From Coraliomargarita_B sp046540835 (lineage in GTDB: Bacteria; Verrucomicrobiota; Verrucomicrobiia; Opitutales; Coraliomargaritaceae): a stretch of DNA of 20,754 nt. The stretch is taken from assembly GCA_046540835.1 (NCBI GenBank), contig JBKHEL010000045.1:1-20754 (forward strand). The letters run 5' to 3'. The stretch's first letter is position 1, and every line of letters starts with the position of its first letter. The notes beneath the pieces are model-generated. The model saw nothing but the letters and a program-made list of their open reading frames with translations. It did not search any database and was not told where the DNA came from. Below, piece by piece: positions 14,579-20,754 of the stretch. Both the position numbers and the translations under genes were made by a program.

Positions 14579-15397
14579 TCATCGATGCAATCGATTCATG
14601 TCTTTGAGGGCGCGGCGAACGTCCCACCAGTTGACTTCGGCGCCGTTGCGAATGTAGGTTGCGAGCAGTGCTTTATCGCAGATGTTGTTGATCATTCGTG
14701 GGATGCCGAGACTGTGGGTAGCCACCTTGCGGAGCGCTCTTTGAGTGAACTGGATGCGGCCGTTACTGCCGGCACGCGTCAAGCGGTGGGTAATGTAGAG
14801 CTGCACTTCGCGCTGATTCAGGGGCTTGAGGTCGTAGTGCACGAGCACGCGCTGGCGAAACTGGCGGAGACGCTCCTCTTTGAGTTTTTCGTTGAGCTCG
14901 GGCTGTCCCATGAGGATGATTTGCAGGAGCTTTTGGTCGTAAGTTTCGAGATTGGAGAGCATTCGCAGCATTTCCATGACTTCGAAAGAGAGGTTTTGCG
15001 CCTCATCGATGATCACGACGATTTCGCGCCCGGCATGGATGCGTTCCAGTAATACCTCATTCATTTTATCCAGGAGGTCGCTGGTTGAGCGGGCTTTGAC
15101 CTCTTCTCCCAGCTCTTTCATGATGCCGCGCAGGAGCTGGGTTTCGGAGATCCGGGGATTGAGGAGCAGGGCGGTGTCAACTTCCTCGCGCTGCTCCAAT
15201 TCTTCAAGCAACTGGCGGCAGAGGGTCGTCTTGCCGCAGCCGACCTCTCCGGTCAGCACCATAAAGCCTTTTTTGTCTTCGATGCCGTAGCGCAGGTGCT
15301 GAAGTGCTTCCTCGTGGGTGGGGCTGAGGAAGAGAAAACGCGGATTGGGCGTCACATGGAAAGGCATCTCCTTAAATCCAAAGTATTCCTGATACAT
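14579..15397 (-). CDS. ExeA/GspA-like AAA ATPase
   Basis: A 272-residue ATPase. The start at 15397 gives the family N-terminus MYQEYFGFKEMPFHVTPNPR; an upstream in-frame ATG (15421) adds eight atypical residues. Walker A is GEVGCGKTT (50-58) and Walker B VVIIDEAQ (127-134); sensor-like LLQIILMGQPEL and the RQRVLVHYDLKPL segment follow, as in the ExeA/MshM group. ExeA binds peptidoglycan through a C-terminal domain; here the protein stops after the ATPase and winged region, so that domain seems absent. It is followed by its GspB-like partner. The gene is divergent from the FtsB gene, so 15398-15451 likely holds promoters for both. Confidence 0.85.
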   Translation of the reverse strand: MYQEYFGFKEMPFHVTPNPRFLFLSPTHEEALQHLRYGIEDKKGFMVLTGEVGCGKTTLCRQLLEELEQREEVDTALLLNPRISETQLLRGIMKELGEEVKARSTSDLLDKMNEVLLERIHAGREIVVIIDEAQNLSFEVMEMLRMLSNLETYDQKLLQIILMGQPELNEKLKEERLRQFRQRVLVHYDLKPLNQREVQLYITHRLTRAGSNGRIQFTQRALRKVATHSLGIPRMINNICDKALLATYIRNGAEVNWWDVRRALKDMNRLHR

Positions 15398-15451
15398 GAT
15401 AACGTAGATTACCCTTTCCAAATGGGAAAAATTGCCTTCTCTATCGTCTCA

Positions 15452-15769
15452 ATGTCTGCCCGTTCCAAACAGTCAACGAATCCGCGCCGCGAGCGAGTGC
15501 TGATTCTTATGCTGGCTGGTGTGCTGGTGGTGATGGTGTTGTTTTTTGCAAGTTTGCTGCTGAAGACGCACCGGGAGTTTGAGAATTTCAAAGCCCGGCA
15601 GCATAGAATCGAGATGCGGCTCACACAAGCCCGAAACGAGTTTGCACAAAAGGAGGCTTATCTGCGCCGGTTGATGGAGGATCCCGAGTTCCTCGAGCGC
15701 GTGGCCCGCGAGCGACTCGGCTATTCGCGGCCGGATGAGCTGCTGTTTCGCTTTTCCGATGATTTGTAG
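15452..15769 (+). CDS. FtsB/DivIC-family septum formation initiator
   Basis: A 105-residue bitopic membrane protein. The ATG at 15452 gives a short basic cytoplasmic tail, a membrane segment (about 17-37) and a coiled coil (about 40-75), then the family motif DPEFLERVARERLGYSRPDELLFRF. Upstream in-frame starts at 15422 and 15296 are possible, but the longest would run deep into the divergent ExeA-like gene. FtsB/DivIC joins FtsL and FtsQ/DivIB at the division septum. No other division gene is nearby. High confidence for the family, medium for the start. Confidence 0.82.
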   Translation: MSARSKQSTNPRRERVLILMLAGVLVVMVLFFASLLLKTHREFENFKARQHRIEMRLTQARNEFAQKEAYLRRLMEDPEFLERVARERLGYSRPDELLFRFSDDL

Positions 15770-15840
15770 CGCTGAAATCAGCTTTTTTTAAATTTTGCTC
15801 TTGAGATTCAATCGCATCCGTGGATTGTAAGCAATCTAAG

Positions 15841-16476
15841 ATGAATGCTTTCACTGCCCATCCACTGCACGATCCCCGGCTCCGGCATTTTCATGCCTGG
15901 CGCGACGATTTGGCGGGCGCCTCGCCCCTGCGGCAGCGCTTTGAGGAATGGGTTTTTCTCAATGGGGCTGCGGTTTTGCTCGCTGAAAAGACGGGCGAGC
16001 TGCTGACTTTGAGCTATGACGAGTTTCCGATGGATACTGCGACCGTCGAAGCGGGCCTGAGGCGACTGTCCCGGATCTTGAAATTTGATTATCGGCTATT
16101 GGATGGGGGCGAGCGTTCATTGAAATTCATCATCTATCAGGAAGACCGGCTGCAGGCCGTGCTCGACGAGGCCCCTTATTGTGTGATGGTCGAGCAGCTC
16201 GGATACCGCTATCCTCTGCTTGCGGCGGGCTTCATCGAGGAGGTTCGCGAGCGTTGGCAGCGGCATAATGAAGTCCCTCACGAGATCGGGGTGGCGCTCG
16301 GTTATCCGCTCGACGATGTTTTTGGTTATATGGGTCTGCTGCCCCTTCCCTGCAAGGGAGCCTGCGGGTGGCAGGTCTATGGTTGCCTGCGGGAGTCAAA
16401 GCGCCGGAGTTGCGCCTTCAGTGATGCCCGTTGCCGGGCGCTGGTTTTTTTGGCCAGCGCAGCGGCCGTTGCATAA
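15841..16476 (+). CDS. DUF3793 family protein
   Basis: A 211-residue soluble protein starting at ATG 15841; a GTG at 15820 is an alternative. The C-terminal half carries the family pattern HEIGVALGYPLDDVFGYMGL followed by CKGACGWQVYGCL, and the N-terminal part has the AEKTGELLTLSY region. DUF3793 is of unknown function and is best known from anaerobic Firmicutes. Several of its cysteines cluster near the C-terminus (CKGAC, GCL, SCAF, ARC), which could bind metal. It converges on a ferredoxin gene across a shared terminator. No function is assigned; a link with iron or redox metabolism is only suggested by the neighbour. Confidence 0.75.
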   Translation: MNAFTAHPLHDPRLRHFHAWRDDLAGASPLRQRFEEWVFLNGAAVLLAEKTGELLTLSYDEFPMDTATVEAGLRRLSRILKFDYRLLDGGERSLKFIIYQEDRLQAVLDEAPYCVMVEQLGYRYPLLAAGFIEEVRERWQRHNEVPHEIGVALGYPLDDVFGYMGLLPLPCKGACGWQVYGCLRESKRRSCAFSDARCRALVFLASAAAVA

Positions 16477-16483
16477 GATACAA

Positions 16484-16517
16484 AAAAACCGCTTCCCTTG
16501 GGAGGGAAGCGGTTTTT
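16484..16517. terminator. Bidirectional rho-independent terminator
   Basis: A perfect 15-bp stem (16484-16498 with 16503-16517) encloses a 4-base loop. The core is CCGCTTCCCT/AGGGAAGCGG with an A run on the left and a T run on the right. It can therefore end transcription from both the DUF3793 gene (+) and the ferredoxin gene (-), which converge here. Confidence 0.9.
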
Positions 16518-16537
16518 GAGGAGAAGAGACTTGGCGC

Positions 16538-16729
16538 TTATCCTTTGAGGATTGCGTCGGTCGGGCACTGCGGCACGCAGCGAACGGCACCCATGTTGGT
16601 GCAGTCGTTGCAGAGGTCTGCATCGACGACGTAGGTCTTTTCGGTGGCGTGGGCGCTGATGGCATTTCGCGGGCAGGCCGGGCGGCAGGCGTCGCACATG
16701 ACGCAGAGATCGGGTTTGATGAGATACAT
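16538..16729 (-). CDS. 2[4Fe-4S] ferredoxin
   Basis: A 63-residue electron carrier. Cluster-binding cysteines: Cys9, 12, 15 and Cys19-Pro in the first motif, and Cys40, 43, 51 and Cys55-Pro in the second. The CX2CX7CX3CP second motif has the insertion seen in Chromatium (Alvin)-type ferredoxins, which have very low-potential clusters. A clear AAGGA ribosome-binding site precedes the ATG (16729) by about 8 bases. It is transcribed alone and ends in the shared terminator. The partner enzyme cannot be told. The region upstream is AT-rich with repeated TTGAGACTSA sites, suggesting regulated expression. Confidence 0.93.
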   Translation of the reverse strand: MYLIKPDLCVMCDACRPACPRNAISAHATEKTYVVDADLCNDCTNMGAVRCVPQCPTDAILKG

Positions 16730-16770
16730 ATTGGATCCTTTAATTGATGGGTTGATGGATTTGATTTAGT

Positions 16771-16915
16771 TCAGTCTCAAAAAGAAGGTGTTTTTAGACT
16801 TTTTGCAAGGGTAAAAACAATAAAATATCAATTTAATTTGCTGTAAATCAGCAATTTAAGCAAATTTATAGGGAGTGAGTCTCAATAGCGCATTTTTGCG
16901 CGTTATTGAGACTCA
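16771..16915. promoter_or_regulatory. Three TTGAGACTSA sites, two in a long hairpin, before ferredoxin
   Basis: TTGAGACTGA is read on the minus strand at 16771-16780, TTGAGACTCA on the minus strand at 16876-16885 and on the plus strand at 16906-16915. The last two form a hairpin: 16876-16887 pairs with 16904-16915 exactly, plus a GT wobble and three more pairs. The intervening 16790-16870 is strongly AT-rich and has further dyads (16836-16842 with 16859-16865). Each TTGAGACTCA site resembles a Fur-type box (about 13 of 19 positions against the E. coli consensus for the right arm by eye). Inference only. Confidence 0.4.
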
Positions 16916-16962
16916 TTTGCCCGTAAATGGTTCTGAAAGGTTCCCCGGATTTTGGAGGGGTG

Positions 16963-17619
16963 CTAAAAAAGCGTCATTTGGTCGTCGTGCAGTCGGCTCG
17001 TTTCCTGGATCAGTTTACTGTCCTTATGGCGTATGCTGTTGACGCGCTGCGAGACGCGGTGGGCGGCCAGGGGTGTTTGGCGGGCTGCGCCGATGGCTGC
17101 GGTTTTTGGCAGACGGGCGGCCAGCCAGTCCTTGTGCAGGTCTTCGGGCAGGATGACCGGCATACGGTGATGAATGGCTTGAATGGCTGGGGGAGCTTCG
17201 GTGGTCAGCAGGATGCAGGTGCCGGGCTGGTCCGGCTTCGGGGCGGGATACCAGAGCCCGGCCAGATAGGCCAGTTTGCGATCGGTGGGGTAGAGGTAGT
17301 AGGGCTCTTTTGTGACCCCGTCGGCATACCATTCATAGAAGCCATTGGCGGGCACCAGGCAGCGGTGCAGCTCCCAGTTTTCGCGGAACCGGGGTGCGGT
17401 ATCGGCCGTTTCGATACGCGCATTGACGTGAAAGTTCTGCGGGGTTTTCAAGCCCCAGTGCATCATGACGGCGGCTGTGGAGCCTTCGGCGCGGGCGATG
17501 CTGAGGATCTCTCGCCCCGGGCCGATATTGTAGTCCGGCGCGTAGTCTGCCGGGAGGGCCAGAGCAATCGCTTGCGCCAGTTTTTGGGCGTTGGTGTGTA
17601 GGGTGTATCTGCCGCACAT
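16963..17619 (-). CDS. SRAP/YedK-type abasic-site crosslinking protein
   Basis: A 218-residue protein starting at MCGRYTLH; Cys2 becomes the N-terminal residue after Met removal and forms a thiazolidine link with abasic sites in single-stranded DNA. Family motifs are present: YNIGPGREI, MMHWGL, NARIETADT, RCLVPANGFYEWY and the late HHRMPVIL with the catalytic His. The family usually has NARxE, kept here as NARIE. Family length is about 220, so it is complete. The Met at 17619 is preferred over upstream in-frame starts (up to 17793) because Cys2 must follow it. It is divergent from lemA and ends about 50 bases from the hairpin at 16876-16915, which might also act as its terminator. No LexA box was recognised. 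Confidence 0.92.
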   Translation of the reverse strand: MCGRYTLHTNAQKLAQAIALALPADYAPDYNIGPGREILSIARAEGSTAAVMMHWGLKTPQNFHVNARIETADTAPRFRENWELHRCLVPANGFYEWYADGVTKEPYYLYPTDRKLAYLAGLWYPAPKPDQPGTCILLTTEAPPAIQAIHHRMPVILPEDLHKDWLAARLPKTAAIGAARQTPLAAHRVSQRVNSIRHKDSKLIQETSRLHDDQMTLF

Positions 17620-17686
17620 AGGCCTGTGCTTTGAATGAAGTGAAAACGGGATTGAAGCCACAATCAGCATGATGGAAAGCTCTTTT

Positions 17687-17713
17687 ATCGGGCAGGGGGA
17701 TGATGAGCCCGAT
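17687..17713. repeat. Dyad in SRAP-LemA divergent spacer
   Basis: ATCGGGC (17687-17693) and GCCCGAT (17707-17713) are perfect complements separated by 13 bases, within the 191-base gap between the divergent SRAP and LemA genes. It could be an operator for either gene. No clear -10/-35 boxes were identified in this spacer and nothing else is recognised in it. Confidence 0.3.
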
Positions 17714-17810
17714 TTCCGGAAGGGCAGCTCTGGGCCATGCGTTCTGCAGGATCCAGCTTTGCTTTTGGTTTTTTCTCGCCAGGCGGGCAGCAAGAGCTAG
17801 TTTCCCCGGC

Positions 17811-18407
17811 ATGCTTATGTGGATTATTCTTGGTGTCCTTGCTCTGGTTCTCGTTGTGATCGCTCTTTGGGTGGTCGGGATCTACAACAAGCTGGTCCAG
17901 CTGAAAAACCGGTTTAAGAATGCCTTCGCGCAAATCGACGTGCAGCTCAAGCGGCGTCACGATTTGATTCCAAATCTGGTTGAGACGGCGAAGGGCTATC
18001 TCAGTCACGAAAAAGAAACGCTCGAAAACGTGATCCAGGCTCGCAATCAAGCGGCCGGTGCCCGCGAGTCGGCGGCCGCTCAGCCGGATAGTGCGTCGAA
18101 GATGCAGGAGCTGAAGGCCAGCGAAGGGCGTTTAGCCGGAGCCTTGACCGGGTTTTTCGCACTCTCCGAAGCCTATCCTGATCTGAAAGCGAATCAAAAC
18201 ATGATGCAGCTCACCGAAGAGCTCACCTCCACTGAAAACAAGATTTCCTTCGCCCGGCAGGCGTTTAACGATGCGGTCATGCGCTACAACTCGGAGCGGG
18301 AGCAGTTTCCTGCGGTCGTCTTTGCGGGCACCCTTGGGTTTGGTCCGGCCGAGTTCTTTGAGATTGAGGACAAAAGCGAGAAGGAGGCCCCGGAAGTTTC
18401 GTTTTAA
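17811..18407 (+). CDS. LemA family protein
   Basis: A 198-residue protein with an N-terminal membrane anchor (about 3-24) followed by a helical domain. The hallmark motifs are GIYNKLVQLKNRFKNAFAQIDVQLKRRHDLIPNLVETAKGY (positions 23-63), AEAYPDLKA-like SEAYPDLKANQN, and FNDAVMRYNSEREQFP. Start at ATG 17811 or 17817; upstream starts would add a hydrophobic non-family leader. The function is not settled; LemA genes very often precede M48 or TPM-type membrane genes, and here an M48 peptidase follows after 27 bases, so the two probably form an operon. Confidence 0.92.
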   Translation: MLMWIILGVLALVLVVIALWVVGIYNKLVQLKNRFKNAFAQIDVQLKRRHDLIPNLVETAKGYLSHEKETLENVIQARNQAAGARESAAAQPDSASKMQELKASEGRLAGALTGFFALSEAYPDLKANQNMMQLTEELTSTENKISFARQAFNDAVMRYNSEREQFPAVVFAGTLGFGPAEFFEIEDKSEKEAPEVSF

Positions 18408-18434
18408 TTCGGGCTCAGGGTACTGTCCGCTGTG

Positions 18435-20483
18435 ATGGATTTTTTCGAGGCACAGGATCAGGCCCGCTCGCGGAGCAAGCTCCTCATCACTTACTTCGTG
18501 CTGGCCGTGATGTGTATCGTCGCGGCAGTGTATTTCGCGGTGACGGCCGGAGTCTTTTACTACCGTCACAAAGTCGGGGCCGAGTTGCCGCCGCTTTTTG
18601 CGTTTGATCGTTTCGCCTGGACAGCAGGGATCGTCACGGCTCTGGTTGGCCTTGGCAGCTTCTGGAAAATTGCCCGCTTGCGGCGGACCGGCGGGGCGGG
18701 CATTGCTCAGGAGCTTGGGGGGCGTCGGCTCAATCCGTCGACCCGCCGCGCCGAGGAGCGCAAGTTGATGAATATCGTCGAGGAGATGGCCATTGCCTCG
18801 GGTGTGCCGGTTCCGGAGGTGTATGTATTGGACGACGAGTCGGCGATCAATGCTTTTGCCGCCGGTTTCGAAGTCGACGAGGCGGCGATCGGCGTCACCC
18901 GTGGGGCGATCGAGCAGCTTGATCGTGATGAGCTTCAGGGCGTGATCGCCCACGAGTTCAGTCACATCCTCAACGGTGACATGCGCCTGAGCACGAAACT
19001 GAGCGGTTGGATTTTTGGCATCGTCATGCTCACCCTGCTCGGTCGCGGTTTTTGGGCGCTGATTCGGGGTGGTTCAGGTGGGAGCCGACACTCGGGGGGC
19101 GGCGTCTATGTGGGAGGCGGACGCGGGTCCCGGCGCAGTGGCGGCAACGGTGGCGGTGGCGCGGGCGCTTTGATCATCGCGGTCATTCTGGTCGCGGTGT
19201 TGATCACGGTGATCGGCTTCATTGGTGAGTTTTTCGCCCGGCTGATACAGGCGGCCGTGTCCCGGCAGCGCGAATACCTGGCTGATGCGGCAGCGGTGCA
19301 GTTTACCCGCAATCCCGAGGGCATCGGTCATGCGCTTCGCCGGATCGGAGGGATGGCGCAGGGTTCACGCATTGAGCATTCCCAGGCCGGTGAGTTTGCC
19401 CATGCTTTTTTCTCAAAATCCTTTGGTGGGAAGGTCTCATTTCTCGCCACGCATCCGCCGTTGCCCCGCCGGATCCGGCAGGTGCTTCCCGGCTGGTCCG
19501 GGGATTTTCTAAAGCCCCGTAACAGATCAAAACCCGAAGCGCGGCCTGAGCCGTCGACGCAGCGGGGGGCTCAGGGCGGCACGGGCCCGATCCCGGGGGT
19601 GGGGATCGGACCCGATGGTGGAGGCCGTGCCGGTGACGCGCAATTTCGCCAGATGCTGACAGCGGGCCTCTTCATGCGTTCGCTCGGTCAGTTGCGCGAG
19701 CAGGGGCAGGCCTATGCCGCTCAGGCGAGGGAGGCCCTTCATGCGAGCCTGCCCGATATCCTGGAGGAAGACGGGCGGAGTCCGGATTTGCTCCTGGCGC
19801 TCCTGTTGCAGGAAGATGCGCAAACAGCAGCCAAACAGCGCGAAATCCTCGATGAATATCTGCCGGGCGATTCGGGGATGCTGTTTGGGCTGGCCCGGCG
19901 GCTCGGGGAGTTGGCCCGGGGGCAGCGGCTGATGCTTCTTGAGTTGGTGGCGACCAGGTTGCCGGATGATTTGATCCCACCCGAGCGCGAAAATTTCGCG
20001 CTTACAGCGGAAGCGCTGATTCAGGCCGATGGCCGGGTTGCTCCCTTTGAGCTGGCCTGTCTGCAAGTCGTGCGGCGGCGTCTCTTCAAAGGAGAGGATG
20101 CCGCTGCAAGGACGCCCGGCGCGAAGGATATCGTCCGCGCGGCCTGCGTCCTCGCGACCCGCTTGGCGGCGGAAACACCGTCCAGCGTGATCCCCGACGC
20201 TGAACTGCTCCGTCAGTCAAGCCGCCAGGCACCGTATTTTTTCAATCAGCTCGCACCGGTCGAATCGATTCGCTTTGAGGATCTCGACGAAGCCTTCGAG
20301 CAGCTCGCAGAGAGCCCCCTTGGTATCCGGCAGCAATTTCTTCAGGTTTGCGAGCGCATCGTCGCAGCGGACGAAAAAGCCAGTGCGGAAGAGGTTGAGC
20401 TGCTCCGCTCGATTGCCATTGGCCTGCGCATTCCGGCTGCGCCGATTTTCCCCGAACCTGCGGATGTCGCAGACCAGGGGTAG
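18435..20483 (+). CDS. M48-family (HtpX-like) membrane metallopeptidase, extended
   Basis: A 682-residue protein from ATG 18435 (a GTG directly before it is also in frame). Membrane segments lie at about 16-42, 60-78, 190-210 and 245-268. The zinc site is HEFSH (173-177), with the third ligand Glu280 in SRQREYLADAAAV, as in HtpX/M48 enzymes; SAINAF and FAAGF precede it. A Gly/Ser/Arg-rich loop (211-243) separates the third and fourth segments. The C-terminal 330 residues are not part of HtpX; two acidic motifs, IQADGRVAPFELACLQVV and VAADEKASAEEVELLRSI, resemble TerB-like helical modules (inferred). Paired with lemA, so probably a membrane-protein quality-control or stress protease. Confidence 0.88.
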   Translation: MDFFEAQDQARSRSKLLITYFVLAVMCIVAAVYFAVTAGVFYYRHKVGAELPPLFAFDRFAWTAGIVTALVGLGSFWKIARLRRTGGAGIAQELGGRRLNPSTRRAEERKLMNIVEEMAIASGVPVPEVYVLDDESAINAFAAGFEVDEAAIGVTRGAIEQLDRDELQGVIAHEFSHILNGDMRLSTKLSGWIFGIVMLTLLGRGFWALIRGGSGGSRHSGGGVYVGGGRGSRRSGGNGGGGAGALIIAVILVAVLITVIGFIGEFFARLIQAAVSRQREYLADAAAVQFTRNPEGIGHALRRIGGMAQGSRIEHSQAGEFAHAFFSKSFGGKVSFLATHPPLPRRIRQVLPGWSGDFLKPRNRSKPEARPEPSTQRGAQGGTGPIPGVGIGPDGGGRAGDAQFRQMLTAGLFMRSLGQLREQGQAYAAQAREALHASLPDILEEDGRSPDLLLALLLQEDAQTAAKQREILDEYLPGDSGMLFGLARRLGELARGQRLMLLELVATRLPDDLIPPERENFALTAEALIQADGRVAPFELACLQVVRRRLFKGEDAAARTPGAKDIVRAACVLATRLAAETPSSVIPDAELLRQSSRQAPYFFNQLAPVESIRFEDLDEAFEQLAESPLGIRQQFLQVCERIVAADEKASAEEVELLRSIAIGLRIPAAPIFPEPADVADQG

Positions 20484-20754
20484 CTTTTGGGGTAAAGCCC
20501 ATCCGGCAGCACCAGGCGGGGATCACCAGAACGTCGATCGAGATCGCAATCCGTTTCCTTGATCTACCAGGAGATGGTGCACATGGTCCGTTCTTGAATT
20601 TTAAGATTTGAGGGAGGATGTTTGTGTCGGCTGATAAGTGGTAACAGATGAAAAAGCCGCTGTCAGAATCGTGAAAAGTTGCTAATGTCTTTTGTTCGAA
20701 TGGCGGATTCAACTCTGAACTGCAAGAGAGCTGCTAAGGTGAGTTAGGTGCTTG
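20484..20754. other. Non-coding tail, nothing recognised
   Basis: About 270 bases after the M48 gene. A minus-strand open frame (20242-20712) overlaps the M48 gene and has no recognisable family pattern. I see no clear terminator hairpin, promoter or RNA gene here. Confidence 0.4.

Noticed and set aside
17620..17793. Longer N-terminus for the SRAP protein
   Set aside because: SRAP proteins need Cys directly after the initiator Met, which only the start at 17619 provides.
20242..20712. Minus-strand open frame at the right end
   Set aside because: Half of it is antisense to the M48 gene and the rest has no family pattern, so it is not called as a gene.

Overview
The window looks like a chromosomal segment of a Gram-negative, moderately GC-rich bacterium. 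The most likely source is the Verrucomicrobiota, class Opitutae (Coraliomargarita/Puniceicoccales-like). This is inferred from gene content: a Gld-type ABC transporter block with DUF4340 and AsmA-like genes, a REP-associated transposase, an ExeA/GspB pair, an outer-membrane-type AsmA protein and FtsB. There is no rRNA or other marker gene to settle it. No tRNA, rRNA or CRISPR array was seen.

Layout. (1) Positions 1-1003 hold a small type II toxin-antitoxin cassette (+ strand). It has a 16-bp dyad just before its first gene and is flanked on both sides by related short repeats. (2) Positions 1004-8977 hold a tightly packed minus-strand operon read from 8977 downwards: ABC ATPase, ABC-2 permease, GldG-like auxiliary protein, DUF4340 protein and a 900-residue AsmA-like protein. 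ATGA overlaps or gaps of 6 to 26 nt show coupled expression. The likely job is an envelope process; the substrate is unknown. (3) Positions 8978-10286 hold a pair of composite hairpin repeats (REP-like) next to a REP-associated tyrosine transposase (RAYT). (4) Positions 10366-13816 hold an arsenic-resistance cluster (+ strand): ArsR repressor, thioredoxin-type arsenate reductase, a 58-residue cysteine-rich protein not previously called here, an ArsP/DUF318 permease whose start overlaps that small gene, and an Acr3 arsenite exporter. (5) Positions 13836-15397 (minus) hold a GspB-like protein and an ExeA-like AAA ATPase with no other type II secretion genes. They are divergent from an FtsB/DivIC gene. 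(6) Positions 15841-16729 hold a DUF3793 gene and a 2[4Fe-4S] ferredoxin gene, which converge on a shared bidirectional terminator. The region upstream of the ferredoxin carries three copies of a 10-base motif, two of them forming a long hairpin. (7) Positions 16963-17619 (minus) hold a SRAP/YedK DNA-crosslink protein, divergent from (8) a LemA plus M48 metallopeptidase pair (17811-20483). The tail, 20484-20754, shows no gene.

How they work together. The arsenic genes form one coherent route: sensing by ArsR, reduction of arsenate by ArsC and export of trivalent arsenic by Acr3. The ArsP-type permease with its small Cys-rich partner gives a second export path or a different substrate. The Gld-like ABC proteins probably act as one membrane complex together with DUF4340, and AsmA may link it to envelope lipid or outer-membrane maintenance. 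The most unusual items are the overlapping Cys-rich ORF before ArsP, the repeat-flanked toxin-antitoxin cassette, the RAYT with two-hairpin repeats, and the repeated TTGAGACTSA sites before the ferredoxin.
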